DNA from: Symbiodinium kawagutii
Taxonomy: Eukaryota; Sar; Dinophyceae; Suessiales; Symbiodiniaceae
Reading direction: 5' to 3'
Assembly: GCA_009767595.1 (NCBI GenBank)
Contig: VSDK01016702.1
Span: 122,721-186,720 of the forward strand
DNA length: 64,000 bases
This document shows positions 52,073 through 62,286 of the stretch, piece after piece. The position numbers and the translations under genes were made by a program. Below the pieces are notes generated by a model. It had not been told where the DNA came from. It did no database searches and saw only the letters and a program-made list of their open reading frames with translations. Position 1 is the first letter of the stretch. Every line of letters starts with the position of its first letter.

Positions 52073-52930
52073 AGATAGATAGATAAAGATAAACAGATAA
52101 AAATAGATTGGTAGATAGATAGATAAAGAAAGAAAGATAGATAGATAGGTAGGTAGGTAGGTAGATAGGTAGATAGGTAGATAGGTAGATAGGTAGATAG
52201 GTAGCTAGATAGATAGATAAAGATAGATAGATAGATAGATAAAGATAGATAGATATAGATAGATAGGTAGATAGATAGATAAAGAAAGAAAGATAGATAG
52301 ATAGATAGGTAGGTAGGTAGATAGGTAGATAGGTAGATAGGTAGATAGATAGATAGATAAGGATAGATAGATAGATAAAGATAGATAAAGATAGATAGAT
52401 ATAGATAGATAGGTAGATAGATAGATAGATAAAGAAAGATAGATAGATAGATAAATAGGTAGGTAGGTAGATAGGTAGATAGGTAGATAGGTAGATAGAT
52501 GGATAGATAGATAGATAAAGATAGATAGATAAAGATAAATAGGTAGATAGGTAGATAGATAGAAAAAGATAGATAGAAAAAGATAGATAGATAAAGATAG
52601 ATAGATAAAGATAGATAGATAGATAAGATAGATAGATATAGATAGATAGGTAGATAGATAGATAGATAAAGATAGATAGATAAAGATAGATAGGTAGATA
52701 GATAGATAAAGATAGATAGATAAAGATAGATAGATAAAGATAGATAGATAAAGATAGATAGATAAAGATAGATAGATAAAGATAGATAGATAAAGATAGA
52801 TAGATAAAGATAGATAGATAAAGATAGATAGATAAAGATAGATAGGTAGATAGATAGATAAAGATAGATAGATAAAGATAGATAGATAAAGATAGATAGA
52901 TAAAGATAGATAGATAAAGATAGATAGATA
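51605..52930. repeat. GATA mosaic array
   Basis: About 1.3 kb of GATA units with internal sub-arrays: pure GATA, GATAGATAAA (10 bp, about 25 copies near 52660-52925), GATAGGTA and GATAAAGAAAGAAA. Blocks of the mosaic recur, as after segmental slippage. Confidence 0.95.
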
Positions 52931-52998
52931 GACTGGACTGGACTGGACTGGACTGGACTGGACTAGACTAGACTAGACTAGATTAGATTAGATTAGAT
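52930..52998. repeat. GACTG / GACTA / GATTA pentanucleotide arrays
   Basis: Seven GACTG units turn into four GACTA and then four GATTA units: a stepwise unit change adjoining the GATA array. Confidence 0.92.
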
Positions 52999-53019
52999 AG
53001 AAGATAGATAGAGAGATAG

Positions 53020-53135
53020 AGAGAAATCAATAGATCAAAAGATCAATAGATCGATGGGTGGATGAATGGATGGATGAATAGATCAATAGACCTATGGGTG
53101 GATGGATGGATGGATGGATAAATGGATAGATCGAT
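53020..53135. repeat. GGAT/GATC tetranucleotide repeats
   Basis: Imperfect GATCAATA and GGATGGAT units close the array. Confidence 0.85.
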
Positions 53136-53149
53136 AAGGGGTTTTTTGT

Positions 53150-53290
53150 ATGCGCTCTTGCTAGACATGTTCTGGTTGATTTCATATATTTCATGTGATT
53201 CCTCCGAATATTTGTTAGCACTTCAGAACAGCCCTGCAAGCCCCTCAGTCTTCGGCCCAGCTGTTGTATTTTGACACTGGAGTAGATGGG
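53150..53290 (-). CDS. gene 15 candidate exon
   Basis: The minus frame reads IQQLGRRLRGLQGCSEVLTN and IRRNHMKYMKSTRTCLARAH, then runs into the repeat. Basic helix. Confidence 0.4.
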
Positions 53291-53299
53291 ACAGCCTCA

Positions 53300-53920
53300 A
53301 CAAGTGGCACATGGCACATGGCGCTGAAGAACAAAAGAACACATGTTTTCTTTAAATTCAATTTTCCAGAAAGCGACATGCAAACTTAATTCACTCTTAA
53401 GAATGGGATGTTCTTCCTTCTTCGTTGCCCTCTCTTGTACTCTAAACTCTAGTTGATTCATCTTGATTCTAGCTGCCGCCTTTGAAGGCTCTTGACACCC
53501 ACCACATTTTCGGACATCTCTGCTGCATTTGGTTGGACAATTTGATCATATCATTCCAAAAATCTCACCACCAGTGAAATCGATGCAAAATCAAGGATTT
53601 CTGGATACAATCCCACGAAAGAAGATACAGGAGTTAGCCAGCTTTATCACTACACAATGTACATCTGCATCAATGAACCCCAACTTCAGGAATGTTTGAA
53701 GAAGGTCAAGCTCTTCCACATCTAATCATCAATGTGATTTCCTGTTTGCCAGCTTCTAAAAGTTTCACCTGCATTTCAATAATCTTCCCAGAAAGGATCA
53801 GTACAGGATGATAAGTTACCAGAGATCGAAGCTGATTTGAGTTGTCAAGAATCACTCTAATCACCCTTCAGTTCAGGTTCTACTAATGTTCTACACATGT
53901 TCTACATCAATGACTACGAC
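53300..53920. other. no supported gene
   Basis: No open frame of note on either strand; probable intergenic or intron sequence downstream of gene 16. Confidence 0.35.
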
Positions 53921-53925
53921 AGTAT

Positions 53926-53997
53926 TTAGCAATGAGAAAATTGAAATTGAAGCTTAAGATCCTTCAGCCGAGTCTTGGGCTTTGCCAGGTTCCTCTC
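53926..53997 (-). CDS. gene 16, terminal exon
   Basis: Acceptor TCTGTTGTTCAG|GAGAGG in phase 0, then ERNLAKPKTRLKDLKLQFQF and a TAA at 53926-53928, 24 codons including the stop. Phase agrees with the exon ending at 54167. Confidence 0.65.
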   Translation of the reverse strand, partial: ERNLAKPKTRLKDLKLQFQFSHC

Positions 53998-54166
53998 CTG
54001 AACAACAGAAAATGACTGACAAAAATCGAAAAGAATGACTATAGAAAAAAATCGAAAAGTATAGAAATAGAAAGTTGTAGAACATGGGCAAAATTCTGAA
54101 AAAAATGGATTCTAAAAAAAATGCAAAAAGAAGAGCCTTCATCGTCCTGCATCGTCTTCCTTGCAC

Positions 54167-54232
54167 CCGACCTCCCGGCTCTCCTGCAAAGGTTGGCCCT
54201 CCCTGGCGCCAGCGCTGCCGCTCTTGCTGTTC
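54167..54232 (-). CDS. gene 16 exon, 22 codons
   Basis: Acceptor CTGTTTGTTTAG|GAACAG, donor GGTCGG|GTGCAAGG, phase 0 at both ends. Reads EQQERQRWRQGGPTFAGEPG. Confidence 0.6.
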
Positions 54233-54319
54233 CTAAACAAACAGCTGAAACTGTGGGAAGCTCCAAGGAAAGTCCGAGCAAAAAAATGTAAAAGATCTAG
54301 AGTGCTATAGATTGCTATA

Positions 54320-54420
54320 GGCCGGAGATCTAGACAGAAACTGGCCCCAAAATCGTCCAGCTGGCATCGATAGCTCGCAAAATTGCGTAGTAATGCATCG
54401 GAAAAAGTTCTTTGTGACAC
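54320..54420 (-). CDS. gene 16 exon
   Basis: Acceptor AAGAAAAG|GTGTCAC, then VSQRTFSDALLRNFASYRCQ and LDDFGASFCLDLRP. The right edge of the donor is uncertain. Confidence 0.55.
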
Positions 54421-54736
54421 CTTTTCTTGATATAAGGCCAGGATTTGACCACCCCACTTGGCAACCCTGCTCGCCGCACGCTAAACTTGCTTAATTCAAA
54501 AAATGACTTCAGCCATGCCTAACTGCCTAGCAGCTGGCTGTTGTACTTAATAAAGATCTAACTCCGAAAGTCTACGGCGGAAACTCGAAGAAAAAAGAAG
54601 TATGCCAAACTGATCCACTGACACGTCCGATCTGTCTTATCCCACGCATTACATAGCGCTGAAATCCAATTGGTAACAAATTATGGAGAGGCATTCCAAG
54701 ATTCCGTTCAGAGTCTTGCCAAAAGCTTCTGAAGCT

Positions 54737-55011
54737 TTAGACTACAACCGCCCCGAAAAGATATGATTGCGAACAGGGCACGATGCCAAGCAAACGCTTT
54801 GCCTGAGGCGAGGTGATGCAAAGTGCGAGCTCAACGAGAGCTGTCGCACTACCTTCGATGCCTCTTCGATGCTTCAGAATGTTTAAACTTTCGCTCCAGG
54901 GGTTGCGAAGGGCTACGAAGTGACCACATGAAGAGAATCCCCTGGGAGCTGGGACGAACTCTTGCAGCAAAGTCAAGTGGAGCTCCGGATCCTGGGCTCT
55001 CCAAACTTCCA
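54737..55011 (-). CDS. gene 17 exon beside the 13-bp minisatellite
   Basis: The minus frame reads AQDPELHLTLLQEFVPAPRG and SESLNILKHRRGIEGSATAL, to a stop at 54737. It is continuous with the repeat, which has no stop in any minus frame, so the exon edge cannot be seen. Confidence 0.5.
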
Positions 55012-55245
55012 AGCTCCCATGTGTAGCTCCCATGTGTAGCTCCCATGTGTAGCTCCCATGTGTAGCTCCCATGTGTAGCTCCCATGTGTAGCTCCCATGT
55101 GTAGCTCCCATGTGTAGCTCCCATGTGTAGCTCCCATGTGTAGCTCCCATGTGTAGCTCCCATGTGTAGCTCCCATGTGTAGCTCCCATGTGTAGATCCC
55201 ATGTGTAGCTCCCATGTGTAGCTCCCATGTGTAGCTCCCATGTGC
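55012..55245. repeat. 13-bp minisatellite AGCTCCCATGTGT, 18 copies
   Basis: 234 bases, one copy with a single change. The minus strand reads through it in all three frames with a 13-residue period (GATHGSYTWELHM). Total length is a multiple of three. Confidence 0.95.
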
Positions 55246-55397
55246 TCCATATCCGCTTCTTTAAATGAAAGACATTGAGAGAACAATCGGACAAGCAAAT
55301 CAAACATAATCAAAATCTGTGCTCGAAAGCTGACCAAACACAATGCATCACAATGCCTTTGTACCTGGAAAATTTCAAATCTTTCCAACAGGCCCAT
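55246..55397 (-). CDS. gene 17 candidate segment before the minisatellite
   Basis: Minus frame MGLLERFEIFQVQRHCDALC continuing to MFDLLVRLFSQCLSFKEADM and straight into the repeat. CAG|GTACAAAGG inside could be a splice site. Confidence 0.4.
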
Positions 55398-55402
55398 TCA
55401 AA

Positions 55403-55489
55403 TCATTCAAACTGATTTCTGTCCTCGTGCGGTGGGAGCTCTTGGAAGAAAGGCTCCTGGCAGTCAAGCTGTGATTCGCATGTCTCTAC
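55403..55489 (-). CDS. gene 17 exon
   Basis: The minus frame reads ETCESQLDCQEPFFQELPPH and EDRNQFE, stop at 55403-55405. Acidic, soluble. Confidence 0.5.
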   Translation of the reverse strand, partial: VETCESQLDCQEPFFQELPPHEDRNQFE

Positions 55490-55743
55490 TCTCGGGAGTT
55501 CGGGAGGATGTCTTGTGAAAAGCTCCATGTGCAAAGCTTAGAGACTGGATGTCCCGTGGTGAACACTTCAAGCTCAGAAACTGCTCCTGCTGCTGGGACC
55601 ATTTTTCCATGGCTATGACGTAGCAGGCCCTCTCCAGCCTTGGATCGTGCTACACAGGCTTGGACGAAGTGCATTGCAATATATCGCATTGCAAGTCTAA
55701 GTCTAAGTCTGTAATTGTCAGTGCAAGTGTGTGATATTGCCAT
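55486..55743 (-). CDS. gene 17 candidate exon
   Basis: An 85-codon minus ORF; a second minus frame in the same stretch reads AMEKWSQQQEQFLSLKCSPR and looks more like the coiled-coil exons elsewhere. Confidence 0.4.
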   Translation of the reverse strand: MAISHTCTDNYRLRLRLAMRYIAMHFVQACVARSKAGEGLLRHSHGKMVPAAGAVSELEVFTTGHPVSKLCTWSFSQDILPNSRE

Positions 55744-55918
55744 GCTCCCTGCTCAGACAGTGCTTGGAAAATCTCCTAGCCTCTTTCAACATGTCCTTAA
55801 CATTGGCAGCTTAGACATCGGCAGGAAGGTAACGAAGCTATCAGATTATTTGACGCGTTTGCTGCATAAGGTTTGTCATTACACGTGATTGCAAGTCACA
55901 GCATCTCAAAGCTTCCTG

Positions 55919-56362
55919 TCACAAACTACATCTGACAAAGAGGTGGGGCCCCTCACCCTTTTGTCGTTCTTCCAATGCAATCTCTGTGAACTTAGAGTAG
56001 TTTAAAGACAGGGTGATTCCGGTTGGAAAAACAGGCAAAATACTTCTAAAAACCATTAAAAATCCTTGTTTCCTATTTCTGTCCATCCTCATCCAAGTGG
56101 CTGAGTTGTTGCCACTGGAGGAGTTTGATAGTGCTGAGCCAGGTCCTTGTGCACAGACTCCAAGATCAATTCTGCCTTCCAAGATGGACGGGAAGATGTT
56201 TGAGCATTTGATAACTTCTGATCCTCTTAAATAAGAAGCAACGGACATGGCAGAAATCAAAGTGATGTTCACGACAACCAAAAATATCCCATCATGACAC
56301 TTTGAAACTGTGAAGCATGCAGGATTCGACAAAAATTGTAGCATGGCATAAGGTTTGTGCAA
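55919..56362 (-). CDS. minus ORF, 147 codons, with hydrophobic segment
   Basis: Open throughout: a hydrophobic stretch (GIFLVVVNITLISAMSVASY), then a polar Ser/Asn-rich part. A plus exon-like segment overlaps (next entry); only one is likely real. Confidence 0.4.
   Translation of the reverse strand: MHKPYAMLQFLSNPACFTVSKCHDGIFLVVVNITLISAMSVASYLRGSEVIKCSNIFPSILEGRIDLGVCAQGPGSALSNSSSGNNSATWMRMDRNRKQGFLMVFRSILPVFPTGITLSLNYSKFTEIALEERQKGEGPHLFVRCSL
56099..56234 (+). CDS. plus exon-like segment
   Basis: Acceptor TCCTCATCCAAG|TG after a long pyrimidine tract, then AELLPLEEFDSAEPGPCAQT and MDGKMFEHLITSDPLK, stop at 56232-56234. It competes with the minus ORF above. Confidence 0.45.
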
Positions 56363-56433
56363 TTAGCGTCTGCAAGTCGACAAAGGAAGTCCATGGACCT
56401 ATTTGAAGTCTGTTTCGGAGTATAGTATGTTTT

Positions 56434-56679
56434 TTGTTAGAGATGTTCTATTTGTCCTTATTTTTACTTATTTTTCTATGTGCAGTATCCATTTGGTGTA
56501 GTATTTGGTCTGGTGCTTACGGTGAGGTGCAAATTCTTGCCTTCCAGACCAGGTGGCAGGTGTTGTGGCAAAGGATCTTGTCACCATCGGCACACCTTGC
56601 CCAAGCCGGGGAACTTCACACGTGGTGTGCATCCTTTCGAATGCGCTACCTGGATTCTACCTCTTCTGAGTCAGCTTAG
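56434..56679 (+). CDS. plus ORF, 81 codons, hydrophobic N-terminus
   Basis: Begins MLEMFYLSLFLLIFLCAVSI, like a signal anchor, then AHLAQAGELHTWCASFRMRY. A second plus frame and one minus frame are also open. Confidence 0.4.
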   Translation: MLEMFYLSLFLLIFLCAVSIWCSIWSGAYGEVQILAFQTRWQVLWQRILSPSAHLAQAGELHTWCASFRMRYLDSTSSESA

Positions 56680-56739
56680 AGTCTGCTACTGTACTCTGCA
56701 GAATTTTCGTTACACCTTTATGGACTTGGTCTGCAGCTA

Positions 56740-57637
56740 GTTACTTGCAGCTAGTGGACCACCGACATTGGAAACATTCTATGGTCTTTGGTAAGCTTGA
56801 CCCTCCTGCGAAAGTGAAAAGGGATCATGATATGATGTCTACCTGAAACAGCACGACTCTATATCTATAGAGTTGTCATCAATGATTGATGCTATAAGTA
56901 TACAAACATATGTATATCCTATTGTGCTCACAACTGAATTATCACAAGGAAAACTTGTGTTGATGCAAAATTATTTGTCACCCGGTGTGTACCGGTTTTT
57001 GAGGCAATAGGGACGACGTAAGCTCATTTCCAGGAATCAATGCCAGTGTTTCCCTGCAGAAAGTGCCCTCAATGATCCAAATTCACCAACCAAATATATG
57101 TACAGTTTCTAGGGTAAATATTGGTGCTTTAGGAAGAAGGTAAACAATGTTTAACCAACACTATTTTTGGGATCAAATATTTCAAGGAATTGTTTGTTCC
57201 TACAAAGGAATGGGGATGTATTTTGGTGTTGGTGATAATTGTCTGGGGAAATCTAGGCGAAATCCATGCTGTGAGATGAGATAGTGAATTAAGTGGTGGT
57301 GGTGGTGGTGTTGTGACTCTGTGAGGATCTAATCATAAGTTTGCTACTTTGCTGTTTGTATATCTGTATCTATATTTAAATAATGTAAATCCTAGAAATT
57401 GTGATTTGGGTGATTTCAGTACAAACATGGCAAATAAAGGGCAAGAGTCTGTACTTCCGCGCTAGTGCTTCACAATGTTTAGCAGCAAACAACGGCTGAC
57501 AATGGTTCATGCTGGTTGAAAATGGTTGGTACAAGTCCGGTGGTCATTACAAAACATCCCTGACACATCATGGCATGAAATCTCGCGAGCAACCAATTGC
57601 TACAGAAGTTATCAGCAAATGAACTCAGGTCCCAATA
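56740..57637. other. no supported gene; GTG triplet run
   Basis: No long frame on either strand. A (GTG)n run lies at 57293-57312. Confidence 0.45.
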
Positions 57638-57772
57638 CTATGCACTGAAAACATGCGCTGCTGCACGTGTACCACGAAATACAAAATTGCATGATTCACA
57701 AGCGACATTAGTGTCTTTCACTGACAGCTTGGCCAATGACTCCCAGATCGTCACACTTTGAGTAGCGGACAT
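57638..57772 (-). CDS. BED-like zinc-finger N-terminal exon
   Basis: ATG at 57770-57772, then MSATQSVTIWESLAKLSVKD and VACESCNFVFRGTRAAAH. An aromatic Trp, then Cys-x2-Cys, then His about 13 residues on, resembles the first part of a BED-type finger, a DNA-binding domain of hAT transposases and derived proteins. The last ligand would lie beyond a likely donor (TTTTCA|GTGCATAG). The frame is also open upstream of the ATG. The assignment is from pattern only. Confidence 0.5.
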   Translation of the reverse strand: MSATQSVTIWESLAKLSVKDTNVACESCNFVFRGTRAAAHVFSA

Positions 57773-58012
57773 GATTTCTCCCTCTCGTCTGGCGGTGGCT
57801 ATACCTCCACTCAAAGTGCTCCCTTCTTGGGGATGCGCCAAACCACCTGGCCGAGGAGCCCTACTTGGAAGACTCACAGGTCTCAAGTGTTATTCCCATG
57901 TACGCGAGCACCAGCCCTACTTCAACACTTCAAAAAAGACTTCAGTATGTTTGTGTTTCTTTTGAAGTGTGATTTCTATTATAGCGTTAGAAAATGTTAG
58001 AAATAACTCCTT

Positions 58013-58200
58013 CTATTTCTTCGTTTTCAAAAGACTCTTCGAAGTGAGGAAAGCTCGCACTGTGAGGTTCTCAGCGCTGAGAGTAGCACCATCAAGGCCG
58101 GGCATCAGCATGCCCTGTCCACTTCGAGCGCCTTGGACGACACTTTGAATCCAATGAGGTCCTTCATTGGTCCCACTCCCTGCCTTGCAAGTACTTTTCT
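58013..58200 (-). CDS. gene 18, terminal exon
   Basis: The minus frame contains SGTNEGPHWIQSVVQGARSG and DGATLSAENLTVRAFLTSKS, stop at 58013. A CAAG|GC or AAAG|T acceptor near 58195 is possible. Another minus frame is open. Confidence 0.5.
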
Positions 58201-58314
58201 CGTCAGCAAACAACAGGAGCATATACGGGAAAGACCCGCTAACACACACAGTTTAAGTTCTATTCATCTGAGGCGTCGTCAAAACCTATTGTTGGAGGCC
58301 AGTACCAAAATCAA

Positions 58315-58357
58315 AGGGTATCGGTTTTTGGGGGGGACCCTATCGCTTTACACAGTT
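58315..58357. repeat. left flank repeat of the 10-bp array
   Basis: TATCGGTTTTTGG plus GGGACCCTATCGCTTTACA is repeated at 59873-59911, on the other side of the array. Confidence 0.9.
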
Positions 58358-58424
58358 TTGCGCTAAAAACAAATATCCGTAGCAAGTAGGGTATAAAACA
58401 ATATTGGTACAATAGAGTAGCAAA

Positions 58425-59870
58425 CATTGGATACCTTGTAGTACCTTGTAATACCCTGTAGTACCTTGTAGTACCTTGTCGTGCCTTGTAGTACCTTATA
58501 ATACCTTGTCGTTCCTTGAAGTACCCTGTAGTACCTTGAAATACCTTGTAGTACCTTGTAGTACCTTGCAGTACCTTGTAGTACCTTGTAGTACCTTGTC
58601 GTACCCTGTAATACCTTGTCGTACCTTGTCGTACCTTGTAGTACCTTGTAGTACCTCGTAGTACTTTGTAGTACCTTGTAATACCTTGTAGTACCCTGTA
58701 GTACCTTGTAGTACGTTGTAGTACCTTGTAGTACCTTGTAGTACCTTGTAGTACCTTGTAGTACCTTGTAGTACCTTGTCGTACCTTGTAGTACCTCGTA
58801 GTACCTTGTAGTACCTTGTCGTACCTTGTAGTACCTTGTAGTACCTTGTAGTACCTTGTAGTACCTTGTAGTACCTTGTAGTACCTTGTAGTACCTTATA
58901 TTACCTCGTAGTACCTCGTAGTACCTTGTAATTCCTTGTAATACCTTGTAGTACCCTGTAGTACCTTGTAGTACCTTGTNNNNNNNNNNNNNNNNNNNNN
59001 NNNNNNNNNNNNNNNNNNNNNNNNNNNNNNNNNNNNNNNNNNNNNNNNNNNNNNNNNNNNNNNNNNNNNNNNNNNNNNNNNNNNNNNNNNNNGTACCTTG
59101 TAGTACCTTGTAGTACCTCGTAGTACCTTGTAGTACCTTGTAGTACCTTGCAGTACCTTGTAGTACCTTGTAGTACTTTGTCGTGCCTTGTAGTACCTTA
59201 TAATACCTTGTCGTTCCCTGAAGTACCCTGTAGTACCTTGAAATACTTTGTAGTACCTTGTAGTACCTTGTAGTACCTTGTAGTACCTTGTCGTACCTTG
59301 TAGTACCTTGTAGTACCTCGTAGTACCTTGTAGTACCTTGTAGTACCTTGTAGTACCTTGTAGTACCTTGTAGTACCTTATATTACCTCGTAGTACCTCG
59401 TAGTACCTTGTAATTCCTTGTAATACCTTATAGTACCCTGTAGTACCTTGTAGTACCTTGTAGTACCTTGTAGTACCTTGTAGTACCTTTTGTAATACCC
59501 TGTAGTACCTTGTAGTACCTTGTCGTGCCTTGTAGTACCTTATAATACCTTGTCGTTCCTTGAAGTACCCTGTAGTACCTTGAAATACCCTGTAATACCT
59601 TGTAGTACCTTGTAATACCCTGTAGTACCTTGTAGTACCTTGTCGTGCCTTGTAATACCTTATAATACCTTGTCGTTCCTTGAAGTACCCTGTGGTACCT
59701 TGAAATACCTTGTAGATCCTTGTAGTACCTTGTAGTACCTTGCAGTACCTTGTAGTACCTTGTAGTACCTTGTAGTACCTTGTAGTACCTTGTCGTACCT
59801 TGTCGTACCTTGTAGTACCTTGTAGTACCTCGTAGTACCTTGTAGTACCTTGTAGTACCTTGTAGTACCC
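58425..59870. repeat. 10-bp minisatellite GTACCTTGTA with higher-order structure
   Basis: About 1.4 kb of GTACCTTGTA and point variants. A variant string starting GTGCCTTGTAGTACCTTATA recurs near 58481, 59183, 59525 and 59645, the last two 120 bases apart. Confidence 0.95.
58980..59092. other. assembly gap (run of N)
   Basis: 113 N within the array, so the true copy number is unknown. Confidence 0.99.
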
Positions 59871-59872
59871 AA

Positions 59873-59911
59873 AGTATCGGTTTTTGGAGGGGACCCTATC
59901 GCTTTACAGTG
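59873..59911. repeat. right flank repeat of the 10-bp array
   Basis: Second copy of the sequence at 58315-58357. Confidence 0.9.
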
Positions 59912-60055
59912 TTTTATCCACATATCCTTACAAAAGGGACCCCTCAAGACTAAATTCAATTTGGCTGGTTTTGACCGTAGCTCATCTGTTTTACATATAT
60001 GTGTGTGTGTGTGTGTGTACGTGTATGTACTGTACATATAATATGTAAGTATCAC

Positions 60056-60778
60056 ATGTATGTATGTATGTATGTATGTATGTATGTATGTATGTATGTA
60101 TGTATGTATGCATGTGTATGGATGTATGTATGTATGTATGTATGTATGTATGTATGTATGTATGTATGTATGTATGTATGTATGTATGTATGTATGTATG
60201 TATGTATGTATGTATGTATGTATGTATGTATGTATGTATGTATGTATGTATGTATGTATGTATGTATGTATGTATGTATGTATGTATGTATGTATGTATG
60301 TATGTATGTATGTATGTATGTATGTATGTATGTATGTATGTATGTATGTATGTATGTATGTATGTATGTATGTATGTATGTATGTATGTATGTATGTATG
60401 TATGTATGTATGTATGTATGTATGTATGTATGTATGTATGTATGTATGTATGTATGTATGTATGTATGTATGTATGTATGTATGTATGTATGTATGTATG
60501 TATGTATGTATGTATGTATGTATGTATGTATGTATGTATGTATGTATGTATGTATGTATGTATGTATGTATGTATGTATGTATGTATGTATGTATGTATG
60601 TATGTATGTATGTATGTATGTATGTATGTATGTATGTATGTATGTATGTATGTATGTATGTATGTATGTATGTATGTATGTATGTATGTATGTATGTATG
60701 TATGTATGTATGTATGTATGTATGTATGTATGTATGTATGTATGTATGTATGTATGTATGTATGTATGTATGTATGTG
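60056..60778. repeat. TATG tetranucleotide array
   Basis: About 180 units with one short interruption near 60108-60124. It continues into TATATG and TA repeats to about 60905. ORFs of 250 to 370 codons on both strands here are repeat artefacts. Confidence 0.98.
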
Positions 60779-60786
60779 CATGTATG

Positions 60787-60817
<31 letters not shown>

Positions 60818-60938
60818 TTAATATATATATATATATATTTATTTATTTATATACATTTATAGGTATATAGATATATTTATATATATAGATATATATATAT
60901 ATATACAGCATGTATCGAGTCTACACCTGTTGCAAGAG

Positions 60939-61241
60939 TTAGAGAGGCACGAACACTCTGATGCGCTTGAAGCAGATTGAAAATATGCAAGAGGTTTGAT
61001 CGGTTTGGAAGGAAAACAAATCATGATGTGATATAAGTGTCAAAACACTTGTCCGAAAACAAAAAACAGAACAGTCACTGCTGGTACCGAGATGTACGTC
61101 GAATGCAAGCAACGGTTCATGCAACGGTTCATGTTCAGAACAGAGGCGCCCTACTTGAGGGTTCTGCGGTTCTACATTGCAAGGAGCCTTTAAGTAGCTA
61201 GGAGTAGCTTCAATCCCAAACCATCCAGCTGCTTTCAGCAC
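60939..61241 (-). CDS. candidate minus exon
   Basis: The minus frame contains VGRLCSEHEPLHEPLLAFDV. A 12-base duplication (GCAACGGTTCAT) lies inside. Edges unknown. Confidence 0.35.
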   Translation of the reverse strand: MLKAAGWFGIEATPSYLKAPCNVEPQNPQVGRLCSEHEPLHEPLLAFDVHLGTSSDCSVFCFRTSVLTLISHHDLFSFQTDQTSCIFSICFKRIRVFVPL

Positions 61242-61254
61242 AGAGCATCAGAAT

Positions 61255-61370
61255 ACACAAAAACAACAAGAGGAATTCATGGAATTCACAGAATGCAATA
61301 GAATTCAATGGAATTCATAGAAGTCAATAGAGTTAATAAAAGAATGCATAGAATTCATAGAATGCATAGA
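61255..61370. repeat. GAATTCATAGAATGCATA-like degenerate repeat
   Basis: GAATTCA, GAATGCA and ATAGAATTC words recur over about 110 bases. Confidence 0.7.
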
Positions 61371-61371
61371 C

Positions 61372-61483
61372 TGCGGCGTTTCCATTCTTAGTGATGCACT
61401 GGAACCCGGAGTTGCCGCAGCATTGAAGCCACCGGAGCTGCCAGCACTGCGGCGCCGCTTTTGCAAAACACGAGATTTGGGGA
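61372..61483 (-). CDS. gene 19 exon: basic Ser/Gly/Ala linker
   Basis: Acceptor TCTGTGTCAG|TC, then PKSRVLQKRRRSAGSSGGFN and AATPGSSASLRMETP. The KRRR cluster could serve as a nuclear signal; the rest looks disordered. Confidence 0.55.
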
Positions 61484-61499
61484 CTGACACAGATTGCAT

Positions 61500-61580
61500 T
61501 CATTGCATTACATCACATGTTGCGTTGCATACCTTACATTGCATTAGATTGCATTAGATTGCAGAGCATTGAATTGCATA
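61500..61580. repeat. TTGCATTA-like degenerate repeat
   Basis: TTGCATT and TAGATTGCATTAGA words in loose tandem. Confidence 0.65.
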
Positions 61581-61775
61581 CATGTCGTACATTTTAGATA
61601 CATATGACATATGCGTTTGCATATACACAAGTCTATACAACATAACTGTGGACAGTCAATGCTGCTCTTCTCGAACACAACAAGAACTACAGTGCTGCTT
61701 GTCCAACGTCACATGAGCTTTTTTAGAACCCTAGACCGGGGCAAATCGCTTGAGAATTGCAGGTCAAAATATGAA

Positions 61776-62003
61776 TCAAAAGCAACACAAGCAATTCTTT
61801 AGAAGCTCAGGCTGCATGCTTTGGAGGTTCTCAGATTTCAGCAAATGCACAGCCTGCGACCAAAAGCACGCCTCAGTGCAGCCAGATTCCAGGAATGTCA
61901 TACGGACTGATATCGTAATGTGCAAGCAGGACGTTTTTTCAATCTTCTCAATAGCACAGTTGGAAATACACACTTGAAGCATCTTAAAGCTGGATAGTAT
62001 CAT
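61776..62003. other. region open on both strands
   Basis: Plus frame (after CAATTCTTTAG: QISANAQPATKSTPQCSQIP) and minus frame (CAIEKIEKTSCLHITISVR) are both plausible. Confidence 0.3.
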
Positions 62004-62124
62004 GATCCGTTTCAGTCATCCGTCCTTTGCATGAGGGAATACACTAGAAAGAACTGGATCTGCAAAGCAGCGGAGCGAATTTAGAAAATAGTTGAAGTCC
62101 AACCGATACGTAGCCTATCGTAGC

Positions 62125-62286
62125 CTTGCTGGGCATGATCCCAAAGGCTCCAACTGCACCCATCTTGGAAACCCTGACGGCTCTCCCGTCTTACTCATCG
62201 CTCGTTTGCTTGCACTGACTTCGGAGCTGACCTGACAAGGCAGATCTTTGCAGATTGCCCAGGGATGCACGTGACCCAGGCCCCAA
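62125..62286 (-). CDS. gene 19 exon, probable GC donor
   Basis: Acceptor GCATTTCACAG|T, then LPCQVSSEVSASKRAMSKTG and EPSGFPRWVQLEPLG. Donor CCCAGCAAG|GCTACG; otherwise a stop follows at 62115. Confidence 0.6.

Noticed and set aside
59660..60870. ORFs of 250 to 373 codons on both strands
   Set aside because: Pure TATG and GTACC repeat translation (CMYV and HTYI periods).
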